The notes beneath the pieces are model-generated. The model did no database searches, was not told the origin of the DNA, and saw nothing but the letters and a program-made list of their open reading frames with translations. Positions 53,253-63,904 of a stretch of DNA of 64,000 nucleotides are shown here, in pieces. Source of the DNA: Ornatilinea sp. (GTDB lineage: Bacteria; Chloroflexota; Anaerolineae; Anaerolineales; Anaerolineaceae). Location of the stretch: NCBI GenBank assembly GCA_018433975.1, contig JAHDQE010000033.1, forward strand, positions 20,298 through 84,297, in the 5' to 3' direction. A program made the translations under genes and the position numbers. Positions within the stretch are counted from its first letter, which is position 1, and every line of letters starts with the position of its first letter.

Positions 53253-54659
53253 ATGAAATTGATCAAGAAAAAGGGGTTTTGGATCGGCTTTGTGCTGGTC
53301 GTCGCATTAGCCGGTGGTGGATATTATTATTTTAGTACTTCTTCTGCTTCTTCACAGGGTGTGGCCGCCAGCGCAGAATTGCAAACAGCGGTTGTTCGCC
53401 GGGGGGATCTTGAAATTTCCACTACAGGGGCGGGTGTTTTAATCGCCGGAGATGAAGAGGATTTGAACTTTCCGGTCTCCGGAAAAGTGGCGAAGTTGGA
53501 TGTTCAGGTAGGCGATGTCGTCACTACGGGACAGGTACTGGCCGTATTGGATAATCTCGATCAATTGGAGGCTGCCGTCGCTTCAAAAGAAGTGGCTTTG
53601 CTGCAAGCCCAAGAGGCTCTGCAAGATTTATACGACAATGCCGATCTGTCTCTGGGAGAAGCAAAACAAACCCTGGCTCTGGCCCAGGAAACTTATGCGG
53701 ATGCAAAAGATAATCTTTTGACATCCAGTATGCGGCGCTGCGATGATGATACCAGCGACGAGTACTACGCAACCTATTGGACAGCGCAGCAAGAATTGGA
53801 TGCTTTAAGCAATCTGCGCGAAGGCTATGGCCTGGATTATTACCAGGAGCTGATCCAACCCGTGGAAGAAAAACGCGATAAAGCTTATGTCAACTGGCAG
53901 TACTGCTCGGGTTACACTGAAGCGGAAATTCTGGAATCCCAGGCCAACCTTCAAGTTGCCGAAGCTTCTCTTGCTCAGGCAGAAGCCGATTATCAGGCCA
54001 TGGTGGATGCCAATGGGATAGACCCGGATGAACTTGCTCTGGCAGAAGCCAACCAGACCAACGCCGAACTTCAACTCAAACTTGCGAAAAGCAATCTGGA
54101 AGAAGCGACCATGGTCGCCACAATGGACGGCACAATCATTTCTATTGCTGCGGACGAGGGAGAAGCGGTTGATACTACAACCTACATTACCATTGCAGAT
54201 CAGGACCATCCCAAGCTCGAAGTCTATGTTGACGAATCGGATATCAACAGCATCCAGGTTGGATATCAAACCAATATTGTTTTTGATGCCTTGCCCGATA
54301 AAACGTTTACCGGAACAGTAACTCAGATTGATTCGGAGTTGGTATCCTACGGCGGTTATCAAACGATCCGAGGGTTGGTTGATCTGGATACCGCCGGTCT
54401 GGCAAATATCCAGAGACTGCCTCTGGGATTGAACGCCACGGTGGATGTCATTGGCGGCACAAGCGAGAACACCCTACTGGTTCCAGTAGAAGCGCTCCGG
54501 GAATTGGATGAGGATGAATATGCTGTCTTCGTTATGGAAAACGGAGAACCAAGATTACACGTTGTTGAGGTCGGCCTGATTGATTACACCTATGCCGAGA
54601 TCCTCAGCGGTGTAAAAGAAGGTGATGTGGTAACCACTGGAATTGTTGAGACCAATTAA
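53253..54659 (+). CDS. HlyD/MacA-type periplasmic adaptor protein (first)
   Basis: A 468-residue membrane-fusion protein. An N-terminal anchor (residues 6-24) is followed by a lipoyl/barrel half (VVRRGDLEISTTGAGVLIAG; VSGKVAKLDVQVGDVVTTGQ), an alpha-helical hairpin with long Ala/Glu-rich coiled coil (about 100-265), the second lipoyl half (ATMDGTIISIAADEGEAVDT), and beta-barrel/MPD domains (YQTNIVFDALPDKTFTGTVT). The start at 53253 has AAAGGGA at good spacing. It is 37 nt upstream of a second, homologous adaptor and upstream of an ATPase and a MacB-type permease: one operon. In a cell without a classical outer membrane such adaptors act at the outer face of the membrane. Confidence 0.9.
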   Translation: MKLIKKKGFWIGFVLVVALAGGGYYYFSTSSASSQGVAASAELQTAVVRRGDLEISTTGAGVLIAGDEEDLNFPVSGKVAKLDVQVGDVVTTGQVLAVLDNLDQLEAAVASKEVALLQAQEALQDLYDNADLSLGEAKQTLALAQETYADAKDNLLTSSMRRCDDDTSDEYYATYWTAQQELDALSNLREGYGLDYYQELIQPVEEKRDKAYVNWQYCSGYTEAEILESQANLQVAEASLAQAEADYQAMVDANGIDPDELALAEANQTNAELQLKLAKSNLEEATMVATMDGTIISIAADEGEAVDTTTYITIADQDHPKLEVYVDESDINSIQVGYQTNIVFDALPDKTFTGTVTQIDSELVSYGGYQTIRGLVDLDTAGLANIQRLPLGLNATVDVIGGTSENTLLVPVEALRELDEDEYAVFVMENGEPRLHVVEVGLIDYTYAEILSGVKEGDVVTTGIVETN

Positions 54660-54696
54660 ATTTGGATTTATTCGGGGTTGATCAGGAGTTATTGAT

Positions 54697-56094
54697 ATGT
54701 TCAAGACAACAAAAAAAGTGTGGATAATCGTTGCAATTGCGGTTCTACTGCTTGCCGGTGGCGGGTTCGCCTTCTATAAAATGGGAGCAAAACCGGCTGC
54801 TCAAAATGTACAGAATAATAATGAACAGACAGTACAAACTGCGATTGTCAGACGGGGTAGTCTGGAAATTTCGGCAACCGGCTCCGGCACTCTGGTTGCG
54901 GCTTCGGAAAAGGATTTAAGTTTTTCGGTATCCGGAATCGTGGGGGCTGTAAGTGTCTCACTGGGCGACCAGGTTAAAGAAGGAACTTCACTGGCTGAAT
55001 TAACAGATCTGGAACAACTGGAAGCGGATGTGGCTTCTGCCAAGGTAGAGCTTTTGACGGCTCAAAAAGAACTCCAGGATCTGTATGACAATGCAGATGT
55101 TTCGTTGGCAGACGCATACGCGGCATATGTTGAGGCAAAAGATACTTATGAGGATGCCGACGTTGCACTGAAGCGTAAAGGTTACGCCCGTTGCAGCCAG
55201 GAAGTAAATACCCTTTATCTTGAGGAATACCAGAGATGGATTGACAAGGTTCAATCGCTGGAAGAGCGCTATCCGGACTCTGATGATTTGATTGACGCTA
55301 AAAATGAGCTGGCAACTGCCAAAGCGAACTATGAATATTGTATCGGCTTCACCGATCAAGAGATTCTGGAATCTGAAGCGGATTATGAAGTTGCGAAGGC
55401 AAATTACAACAAAGCGCAGGCCGCTCTGGAAGCCCTCCAGGCTGCCAACGGTATTGATCCCGATGACCTGCTTCTCGCTCAGGCCCAGGTTTCCAGCGCA
55501 GAACTTAACCTGAGAACTGTTGAAGAACAGTTGAACGGTGCAACCCTGGTCGCTCCATTTGACGCGACAATTGTTTCCATCAACGGCAATATCGGTGAAG
55601 AGGTAGAAACCTCCACCTTCATCACGATTGCAGATTTAAGTAAGCTGTATCTGGATATTTATCTTGACGAAACCGATATGGATATGATCGGGGTTGGGTA
55701 CAAAGTATATGTCGTTTTTGACGCACTGCCCGAAGATATTTTTACAGGTACTGTTGTTCAGGTTGATCCGGAGCTGGTATCTTCCGGACAATATAACCTG
55801 GTACAGGGGTTGGTAGAGTTGGATACCAGCACACTGGAAGAGGGTAAAAATATGCCGTTGGGGTTGAGCGCAACCGTGGATGTCGTTGCGGGAAGCACCG
55901 AAAATGCTTTGCTGGTATCGGTAGATGCGCTTCATGAGCAGGAAGACGGTAGTTACTATGTCTATGTGATGAATGGCGAAACACCGGAAAAACGCGATGT
56001 CGAAATCGGTTTGAAAGACTACACCTCTGCTGAGGTATTGAGTGGATTAGACCAGGGAGATATTGTAGCCACCGGAAACGTGGAGATGAACTGA
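54697..56094 (+). CDS. HlyD/MacA-type periplasmic adaptor protein (second)
   Basis: A 465-residue paralogue of the preceding protein with the same order: N-terminal anchor (residues 6-25), lipoyl half (IVRRGSLEISATGSGTLVAA), coiled-coil hairpin (about 100-270), second lipoyl half (LVAPFDATIVSINGNIGEEV), barrel and C-terminal domain (GYKVYVVFDALPEDIFTGTV). AGGAG lies 9 nt before ATG. Its stop overlaps the start of the ATPase gene by one base (TGATG), so translation is coupled. Two different adaptors for one ATPase/permease pair suggest a hetero-oligomeric ring or alternative substrates (inference). Confidence 0.9.
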   Translation: MFKTTKKVWIIVAIAVLLLAGGGFAFYKMGAKPAAQNVQNNNEQTVQTAIVRRGSLEISATGSGTLVAASEKDLSFSVSGIVGAVSVSLGDQVKEGTSLAELTDLEQLEADVASAKVELLTAQKELQDLYDNADVSLADAYAAYVEAKDTYEDADVALKRKGYARCSQEVNTLYLEEYQRWIDKVQSLEERYPDSDDLIDAKNELATAKANYEYCIGFTDQEILESEADYEVAKANYNKAQAALEALQAANGIDPDDLLLAQAQVSSAELNLRTVEEQLNGATLVAPFDATIVSINGNIGEEVETSTFITIADLSKLYLDIYLDETDMDMIGVGYKVYVVFDALPEDIFTGTVVQVDPELVSSGQYNLVQGLVELDTSTLEEGKNMPLGLSATVDVVAGSTENALLVSVDALHEQEDGSYYVYVMNGETPEKRDVEIGLKDYTSAEVLSGLDQGDIVATGNVEMN

Positions 56095-56864
56095 TGAGCG
56101 AGCGTATCATTATAAAAACGGAAGACGTTCGAAAAATTTATGGTATGGGCGATATTCAGGTGGCTGCTCTGAACGGTGTGAGCATCAATATCAAAGAAGG
56201 CGAATTTGTAGCCATTATGGGACCATCCGGTTCCGGGAAAAGCACCCTGATGAATATTCTGGGCTGTCTGGACCGCCCAACTGAAGGACGTTATTTTCTC
56301 AATGGGGAAGATGTCAGTGACCTTTCCAAAGAAGAACTCGCCGTAATTCGCAACCGGGAATTGGGCTTCATTTTTCAGTCTTACAACCTCTTGCCCAAAA
56401 TTGACGCGGTGGAAAATGTGATCCTGCCGATGATGTATAAACGGCAAGAAAAACTGACCGCTGCAGAAAGAGAAGAGCGAGCCATGGCTGCTTTAGAGAA
56501 TGTCGGCCTGGCGAATCGTGCTCATCACCTGCCCAAAGAAATGTCGGGCGGGCAGCAGCAACGGGTTGCGATTGCCCGCGCATTGATTAATGATCCGGTT
56601 CTGGTGCTGGCAGATGAACCAACCGGTAACCTGGACAGTAAATCGAGCATTGAGATTATGGACCTGCTGCATGAACTGCACGATCGCGGGAGAACGATTG
56701 TTATGGTGACCCACGAGCCGGAAATTGCCGAACATACGCAGCGCGTTATCCACATTCTGGATGGCAAAGTTGATAAGGATTATAAAAACGGTCACCGGCA
56801 CGGTAAGCTTTCTGTTCATGGAAAAAGCGAGTCCGAGGAGGCCGCGGAAGCGTCTGCGGAATAA
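56094..56864 (+). CDS. ABC transporter ATP-binding protein, MacB/LolD type
   Basis: A 256-residue ATPase. Walker A is GPSGSGKSTLMN near residue 43, the Q-loop is FQSYNLLP near 95, the signature is MSGGQQQRVAIARAL near 150, Walker B is VLVLADEPTGNLDS near 170 and the switch His is in VTHEPEIAEH near 207. It belongs to the MacB/LolD/FtsE branch that powers mechanotransmission-type permeases. The C-terminal tail is charged and Ala/Glu-rich. It is coupled to the adaptor upstream and followed by the permease after 11 nt. Confidence 0.95.
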   Translation: MSERIIIKTEDVRKIYGMGDIQVAALNGVSINIKEGEFVAIMGPSGSGKSTLMNILGCLDRPTEGRYFLNGEDVSDLSKEELAVIRNRELGFIFQSYNLLPKIDAVENVILPMMYKRQEKLTAAEREERAMAALENVGLANRAHHLPKEMSGGQQQRVAIARALINDPVLVLADEPTGNLDSKSSIEIMDLLHELHDRGRTIVMVTHEPEIAEHTQRVIHILDGKVDKDYKNGHRHGKLSVHGKSESEEAAEASAE

Positions 56865-56875
56865 AGGAGACGGAG

Positions 56876-58105
<1,230 letters not shown>

Positions 58106-58145
58106 GTAACAAAGATCTGAAATTTTGATAAAGGAGAATTCGAAA

Positions 58146-58895
58146 ATGAAAAAAGCAAAAATGGTTATTCTTCCCCTGCTTATCGGAATATTGCTGCTTT
58201 CTTTGACGGCTTGCAGTAATGCTTCGGCGGCAGCGGGTTCAACCTCTACCGCCTCTGCCAATGGCTCAACAATTGAAGGAACTGCAACCGAAGAGGTGTC
58301 CATTTCTCAAAAATTATTATTAGGAACCCTGATGCTGGAAGATACCGATCTGGCGGTGACACCCGAGCAAGCAACGGAACTGTTACCACTGTGGAAAGCG
58401 GTCAAATCCTTATCCAGCAGCGATACCACTGCGGCAGTTGAACTTGAAGCTGTTTACACGCAAATTCAGGACGCCATGTCTTCTGACCAACTCAAGAGCA
58501 TTGAAGGAATGGAGATCGGCGCGGACAGTATGCAGACGGTTATGGATAAATTGGGAATTGAAATGACCAGACCGGGCGATGATGCTAATGGCACTGAAAT
58601 GACGGAAGAACAGAGAGCGCAGATGCTTGAGCGAATGCAGGCCCAAGGCGGTTCCGGCGGCGGTCCTGGTGGCGGTGGTGGACCGGATGGCGGTGAACCT
58701 GGCGGTGGTGGCGGTGCGCCCCCTGCCGGCGGTGGCGGTGATTTTGGCGGTGGCGATTTTGCAGGTGGAGCTCCGGGGGCATTCCCTGGGGGTGAGGATG
58801 GCACAACGCAGGGGCAGAGTGGTACACGCGGCGGATTCAATAACTTTTTGATGGATCCATTGATTGAACTGTTGACCACCCGGGCTGCCGAGTAA
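58146..58895 (+). CDS. lipoprotein with Gly-rich tail, end of ABC operon
   Basis: A 249-residue lipoprotein. The signal peptide ends in LSLTAC (Cys near residue 23), followed by a Ser/Ala/Thr linker and a helical domain (residues 50-150, LLLGTLMLEDTDLAVTPEQA; EAVYTQIQDAMSSDQLKSIE) that resembles Spy-like helical hairpins with a DQLKSIE-type motif. Residues 165-225 are a Gly/Pro-rich repeat (GGGPGGGGGPDGG and similar), then a hydrophobic C-terminus. AAGGAG lies 9 nt before the ATG at 58146. It is 40 nt after the permease and before a terminator, so it is probably a functional partner of the exporter. The substrate is unknown. Confidence 0.78.
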   Translation: MKKAKMVILPLLIGILLLSLTACSNASAAAGSTSTASANGSTIEGTATEEVSISQKLLLGTLMLEDTDLAVTPEQATELLPLWKAVKSLSSSDTTAAVELEAVYTQIQDAMSSDQLKSIEGMEIGADSMQTVMDKLGIEMTRPGDDANGTEMTEEQRAQMLERMQAQGGSGGGPGGGGGPDGGEPGGGGGAPPAGGGGDFGGGDFAGGAPGAFPGGEDGTTQGQSGTRGGFNNFLMDPLIELLTTRAAE

Positions 58896-58927
58896 AACAA
58901 AGCAACAAACGATTAATAATAGCAATT

Positions 58928-58951
58928 CCTGCCGCTCATTTGGGCGGCAGG
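58928..58951 (+). terminator. terminator of the ABC exporter operon
   Basis: Perfect 8-bp stem CCTGCCGC / GCGGCAGG with an 8-nt loop, followed by TTTGCTTTTT. Confidence 0.85.
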
Positions 58952-59021
58952 TTTGCTTTTTAAATGGAATTTCGTCTCATTTGAACAAGGAAAATGGATG
59001 CTGTTTCTTGTACCTCGCGCG

Positions 59022-60380
59022 TCACGACACCTGTGTCCATTTAGGTGCCGTGCGAGGCGCGGGTTTTTTGCCATAAAACACATCATCCATAAAGTTGGCG
59101 AACCGCCGGAAGAAACCGGAGCGGTCAATTCCCCAACGAATAACATGATGTGCCGGTGAGTTGGGATGAGAATACGGGCAGACGGTCATGCACACACCGC
59201 AGTCGGTTCCGATCACATTCCAGTAATGGAAACAGGTCTCGGCGTTGACCTGCCAGCGAAGCGCACCGCCATTTTCCTGCCGGTCATCAAAAGGAATCGA
59301 GCGGCTGGGGCAGTTCACCGCGCATTTTTTGCAGATGGTGCAGAAATCGATGATGGAGGGATCCGGTTTGTAAATGTCGGGTACCAGCTCCAGGCTGGTG
59401 GTAACCACTCCCAGACGCACGCGCGGACCATATTTGGGCGTGATCAACAGCCCCATGCGCCCAATCTCGCCCAACCCGGCATCGCGGGCCAATAACGGAG
59501 CGATCACGCGGTAGTTGCCGTCGATGTGGGCTCTGGCAGGATAGCCCAGATTGCGGATGGCAGCGGCAAGCTGGACGGCGATGCGCGCCGATTCGACATA
59601 CTCTTTGGCCGATTCCATGATTCCGGGGGTGGTGGGGTTGGCGCCGATCATGGCATGATCCATTTCCACTGTGAAGGCAATCGCCCATGAGTGATCCAGG
59701 GTGATGGGCGCGCCATACTCCCCGGTGCCGCGTCCGATGTGGGTGTAGAGGTGGTAGGGTTTTAATTCCGTCACGCCGGCATCCAGCGCACCATAATACT
59801 TTGCCAGATCTTTGAGATAATGGGTCATCTTTTCCGGAGGCAGGGCTTGCCGGGATGTGGATACCGGCCCATCCACCGCCTCGCGCAGTGCCCCGGTCAG
59901 GAAGAAACTGGCGTCCGGTGCGGCAAACAACAACGGATTGGCATATTTGGCGCGTGGGGAAAGCAAACCCGGCCGGGCGCGGATCTGGTCATCGATTGCT
60001 TTATTTTCCGGTCTCAAACTGTAATAGTTGTTGTAATTCACTGTGCCGGGTTCCAGGCGGGCCCGGGCAAACTGGATATCCCGTTCGTCCACCCGATTGC
60101 CCGGAATCTGGGGTGATTCCTGGTTTCTACCAATGGGTAGAAGGAAAAGGATCATAACCAGGATACCGGCCAGTATCATTCCGCTCAAAAGGATCATCTG
60201 CCCTGACACGGGTAATAAAGTGCATAATAAAATGGACAAGGCTCCCAGAATCGCTGCTCCAAAGGCCACCCGCGCGGCGCGGTATTCGCCCTCGTGGATC
60301 GAGACCAAACCAAACGCGCTGAAGATGATGAAGATCATGCCTCCGATGATCCATAATACAGTGTGGGTTAGGGTTTCCAA
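59022..60380 (-). CDS. membrane-anchored RdhA-like (QueG-fold) protein with two [4Fe-4S] motifs
   Basis: A 452-residue protein. Residues 9-27, 33-55 and 59-80 are three transmembrane helices. The remainder has the QueG/reductive-dehalogenase cobamide-binding fold (AGLGEIGRMGLLITPKYGPR near 305-325) and two ferredoxin motifs, CTICKKCAVNCPS near 350 and CGVCMTVCPYSHP near 398, with an extra Cys in TCFHYWNV near 386. There is no twin-arginine signal. Basic residues in the first loop (YRAARVA) and after helix 3 suggest an outside N-terminus and a cytoplasmic catalytic domain. The N-terminal three-helix part resembles the RdhB anchor in layout. Substrate is unknown; epoxyqueuosine reductase itself lacks such helices. 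Confidence 0.8.
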   Translation of the reverse strand: METLTHTVLWIIGGMIFIIFSAFGLVSIHEGEYRAARVAFGAAILGALSILLCTLLPVSGQMILLSGMILAGILVMILFLLPIGRNQESPQIPGNRVDERDIQFARARLEPGTVNYNNYYSLRPENKAIDDQIRARPGLLSPRAKYANPLLFAAPDASFFLTGALREAVDGPVSTSRQALPPEKMTHYLKDLAKYYGALDAGVTELKPYHLYTHIGRGTGEYGAPITLDHSWAIAFTVEMDHAMIGANPTTPGIMESAKEYVESARIAVQLAAAIRNLGYPARAHIDGNYRVIAPLLARDAGLGEIGRMGLLITPKYGPRVRLGVVTTSLELVPDIYKPDPSIIDFCTICKKCAVNCPSRSIPFDDRQENGGALRWQVNAETCFHYWNVIGTDCGVCMTVCPYSHPNSPAHHVIRWGIDRSGFFRRFANFMDDVFYGKKPAPRTAPKWTQVS

Positions 60381-60466
60381 TAGGGTTTCTCCTTGCTTGC
60401 AGTTCGTTGGATTGGTAAATTATAAACAATCTTCAGCGCGGTCTGTCTATTGATCTGCATGGATTA

Positions 60467-60496
60467 TTGGTATTCTGTATCAGGGTATGGTATAAA
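60467..60496 (+). promoter_or_regulatory. promoter of VOC gene
   Basis: TTGGTA (60467-60472), 18-nt spacer ending in TGG, TATAAA (60491-60496): a -35 plus extended -10. Leader of about 88 nt. Confidence 0.5.
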
Positions 60497-60590
60497 ATCT
60501 TTAACAGATGGCATGATCTGTGCAAGGATGAGAAGAAGAAGCTTGTTTGATCTTGATAATCAGCTAATTCAGATGATCGGGGCATAGAAA

Positions 60591-61442
60591 ATGACTGACT
60601 CCATTCACCCGGGAACAAACATCGGTGCAGTAGCACTGATGACCTCCAACCTGGATCGTTCTGTAGATTTCTATCAGGATGCGATTGGGTTGCGAGTCCG
60701 GCAGCGCAGGGGACGTGTGGCCGTGTTGGGCACGGATCTGGCAGAACTGCTGATCCTGCAGGAAAAACCTGGCGCCAGGATTGTTCCGCGGCGGACCGGG
60801 TTGTTTTATTTTGACATTCTGCTGCCTTCTCGACCGGCGCTTGCTCAGTCTCTGCATCGCCTGATTGAAACCCATACGCTGATAACCGGTTTTGTTGACC
60901 AGAGAATTAATGAAGTTGTTTATATCTCCGACCCGGATGGATATGGTATTGCGCTGTCCAGTGACCGTCCAAGAAACATGTGGACTAACTTCAAAGGGGA
61001 TCTGTCGATCAGGTTTGGCCCGATGGATGTGGATGGACTGCTGGCAGAAATAGGTGGCTCAACCCGGAAATGGACAGGGATTGCCGATGCGGCGCGGATT
61101 GGCTCCGTTCATTTGAATGTCAATGATCTTGATAAATCGGAGAAGTTCTACTGCGGCGTACTGGGCTTCCGGCATACCGCCGAACTGGCAGGTGCGCGGT
61201 TCCTCAGCGCGGGAGACTACCACCATCACATTGGCCTGAATACCTGGTCTGGACAGGGTGCTCCCTTGCCTCCTGAAGAAACTTTGCGGATCATTGCGGT
61301 TGAGATCCTGCTGCCGGACCCTGCAGCGCTGGCCGCTGTGCGCGCCCGGATGGAGCAGGCGGGGCATCCCTTTGAAGCCTGGCACGGCGGCTGGTTTACA
61401 CAGGATCCTTCCCAGAACCCAATCCTGCTGCGGGTTAGCTGA
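60591..61442 (+). CDS. two-domain VOC (glyoxalase / extradiol dioxygenase) protein
   Basis: A 283-residue protein of two vicinal-oxygen-chelate domains, similar in size to CatE-like catechol 2,3-dioxygenases. The first domain starts NIGAVALMTSNLDRSVDFYQ (no metal His at the usual place). The second starts IGSVHLNVNDLDKSEKFYCG with a His ligand near residue 174, then DYHHHIGLNTW near 215 and VEILLPD near 243. Since ligands sit mainly in the second half, one metal site is likely. The enzyme activity cannot be fixed from sequence. It is transcribed divergently from the RdhA-like gene and ends 2 nt from the convergent GGDEF gene. Confidence 0.82.
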   Translation: MTDSIHPGTNIGAVALMTSNLDRSVDFYQDAIGLRVRQRRGRVAVLGTDLAELLILQEKPGARIVPRRTGLFYFDILLPSRPALAQSLHRLIETHTLITGFVDQRINEVVYISDPDGYGIALSSDRPRNMWTNFKGDLSIRFGPMDVDGLLAEIGGSTRKWTGIADAARIGSVHLNVNDLDKSEKFYCGVLGFRHTAELAGARFLSAGDYHHHIGLNTWSGQGAPLPPEETLRIIAVEILLPDPAALAAVRARMEQAGHPFEAWHGGWFTQDPSQNPILLRVS

Positions 61443-61444
61443 GG

Positions 61445-63820
61445 TTACAACGAAACGCGGTTGCGCCCCCCATTTTTAGCACGGTACATAGCTTTATCCA
61501 CCCGATCCAGCAGCATCGCAGAACTGCGGTCTGAGTCGGTTAACTCCGCTACTCCTATACTGACGGTCACATTGAGTTTTCCTTTTTCGGATGGAATCCG
61601 CAGTTTCGCAACCTCCATTTGGAGGCGATGAGCGGTGACCAGCGCATCGTGGATGGGGGCTTCCGGTTGGAAGATGATGAAATCCTTACCCCCATAACGC
61701 CCCAGGGAGTCCATCTCGCGGATGTTTTTCTGGCAAATCTGGCTTACTTTCCGCAGGATATCATCTCCCACGGTATGCCCATGCGTATCGTTAATCGATT
61801 TGAAGTAGTCGATATCTACCATCAGTACCGAGAGTGGGTGATGGTTGCGGCGAGCCTGGGTAAACTCTTCCTGAGCACGTTCCAGCAGACTGCGCAGGTT
61901 GCGCGTTCCGGTCAGGGGGTCTGTTGCTGCCAGTTCTTTCATTTGCTGGAAGAGTTGAGCGTTATGAATGGCGATAGCTCCCTGTTGAGCAAACATTTCC
62001 AGGAGACGGGTGTCGGCTTCATCAAAGTGGCGCTGTTTTTCCGCAGCTACAGCAATTACCCCCACCAGGCGGTCCCAGACCAGCAAGGGGGTGAAGAGCA
62101 CAGACATTGGTTTGGGACTCTCAAAGGTGGGATCACGGTATTCCCAGATGGCATAATTCTCGATGACAATCGTCCGGCGGAATTTGGCGGCGTACCCCAT
62201 GCCGCCGCTCTCTAACGATTTACGGAATCCCGTATAATCCTTGTTCTGGTTAAAGCTTACCAGGGTTTCCAAATCCTGAAGTTCTTCGTTAAACAGGGCC
62301 AGTTCGCCGGCTTCGGCGTTTAACAAGTTAACCACTCGCTGAACTGCTTTCTGCAACAATTGGGATAAATCCAGCTCGGTAGCAATATCGGTCATAATCC
62401 CGCGCAGAGCTTCCATTTCCTCGGCCTGTTTGCGGGCAGCAGCTTCGGCTCGTTTGCGGTCCTGGATCTCCTGGTGAAGAATCTTATTTTGCGCTTTATG
62501 AAACTCCGCTTCCTGGTGGGCGGATTCTACTCCGTGAAGGACTTCCAGGGTTTTAAGGCGCAGGTCCGATTGGGTATTGAAAACGGCATCTTTGATTTGA
62601 TGGTACAGCTCGAGATGCTCCAATGCTTTCGGAAATTCGCCGATCTGTTTATAAAGGTCGGATAAAGCCCGGTGAACCTGGTATTGGATGTGCGGGAACC
62701 CACCGGAATTGGTAATTGCCAGGGCTTTTTCAAAGTGCTGCTGGGCTTCTTTTAATTCAGCTTCAGCCATGCAGACCCGTCCCATTCCCAGCAGAGCCTG
62801 GGCTTCTTCGGCTAAAAAATGAGCGGTTCCGGCGAGCGCGGCAGTCTGTTGGTAATAATTGTAGGCGGTGTCCAGATTCCCCAGATGAAGATAAAGTTCC
62901 CCCAGGTTGTTCTGCGTGTGGGCACGCAGCGTACTGGCGTGATCAGCCGGTTCAACTTCCAAACTTTGCAGGGCATAGGATAAGGCTTTTTGATATTTGC
63001 CCATTGCCAGAGATATGCTGCTCAAGGAGGTCAGGATGGCTGCGTGCTGCTGTTGGAGATTGATGAAAGGAGATATGTTTTCCCCAATAACTTCCAACCC
63101 TTTGTAAAGATATTTCCGGGCGTGATCGTAATCCCCAATCTTAAGATACTGCTGGCCGAGATTGGTAAGGACAATGGTTTGATGCTCCGGTAAGTTGTGC
63201 TGTTCTGTCAGTTCCAGCGCCCGAAGATTCAACTGCAGTGCTTCAGGAAACCGATTCCCCAGATGGGTATAAATCTCTGCCAGTAAAGTCATGGTAAAAA
63301 CCTGGTCGCTGGGGCTTCCGAGGCGGTTGAAAAGCATCAACGCTCTTTCGATGTGTTGAACCGCCTGGCTGCTGTTCCCGGAAGCATTGGCGTGGACGCC
63401 AAGTCCCAGTAAAACACGGGTTGCCCCCAACGAATCTCCCATCTGTTGATAGCGTGTCCGCGCTTCTTCCAGCAGCAGCGCGGCTTCTTTGAGGTGGTTG
63501 AGCTCAATTTGTGCAAAGGCGATCACTACCAGGCTGCATGCCAGCCCCGAAGTGTCGCCGCACTCGTAAGCCATATCCCGCGCCTTTTTTCCAAGCTGCA
63601 GCGCCTGGCGGGCATCAAAACGTAGGATTGTCCAGCCCATTGCATTTAAAGCATGAATTTTTTGCTGCGCGGTCTCAGCAGTCGCGAGAATGTGCTCCAA
63701 CTCTTGAACCGAAACCGGAACAGAGGTGTTGGGCTGCTGCGATCCGGCTGAAGCAGGAAACGAGCAGGCTGTTTTAAAGACAGGCTGATTGGTTGGGTAT
63801 TGGCTAACCACTTGCATCAT
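61445..63820 (-). CDS. TPR - GAF - degenerate GGDEF protein
   Basis: A 791-residue cytoplasmic protein. Residues 20-430 are tetratricopeptide repeats of the RapI/MalT-like kind (ALGMGRVCMAEAELKEAQQH; NNLGELYLHLGNLDTAYNYY). A short coiled coil is followed by a GAF domain (about 470-640) and a GGDEF domain (about 650-790). The GGDEF signature reads RYGGKDFIIFQ (plus 61679-61693), so the catalytic acidic residue is Lys; diguanylate cyclase activity is probably lost. The inhibitory-site RxxD (REMD) five residues upstream is intact, as in c-di-GMP receptors. The start at 63820 has GAGG 5 nt upstream; the frame is open to 63886. A structured segment lies at 63905-63989. Confidence 0.9.
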   Translation of the reverse strand: MMQVVSQYPTNQPVFKTACSFPASAGSQQPNTSVPVSVQELEHILATAETAQQKIHALNAMGWTILRFDARQALQLGKKARDMAYECGDTSGLACSLVVIAFAQIELNHLKEAALLLEEARTRYQQMGDSLGATRVLLGLGVHANASGNSSQAVQHIERALMLFNRLGSPSDQVFTMTLLAEIYTHLGNRFPEALQLNLRALELTEQHNLPEHQTIVLTNLGQQYLKIGDYDHARKYLYKGLEVIGENISPFINLQQQHAAILTSLSSISLAMGKYQKALSYALQSLEVEPADHASTLRAHTQNNLGELYLHLGNLDTAYNYYQQTAALAGTAHFLAEEAQALLGMGRVCMAEAELKEAQQHFEKALAITNSGGFPHIQYQVHRALSDLYKQIGEFPKALEHLELYHQIKDAVFNTQSDLRLKTLEVLHGVESAHQEAEFHKAQNKILHQEIQDRKRAEAAARKQAEEMEALRGIMTDIATELDLSQLLQKAVQRVVNLLNAEAGELALFNEELQDLETLVSFNQNKDYTGFRKSLESGGMGYAAKFRRTIVIENYAIWEYRDPTFESPKPMSVLFTPLLVWDRLVGVIAVAAEKQRHFDEADTRLLEMFAQQGAIAIHNAQLFQQMKELAATDPLTGTRNLRSLLERAQEEFTQARRNHHPLSVLMVDIDYFKSINDTHGHTVGDDILRKVSQICQKNIREMDSLGRYGGKDFIIFQPEAPIHDALVTAHRLQMEVAKLRIPSEKGKLNVTVSIGVAELTDSDRSSAMLLDRVDKAMYRAKNGGRNRVSL

Positions 63821-63904
63821 AACCACCTCTTTAGGACGCCTTGAACTCTGGACACGGCGCCTGAATCTCTTGAATGGTTTGATCACTTTTCCGAACTACG
63901 GTCG

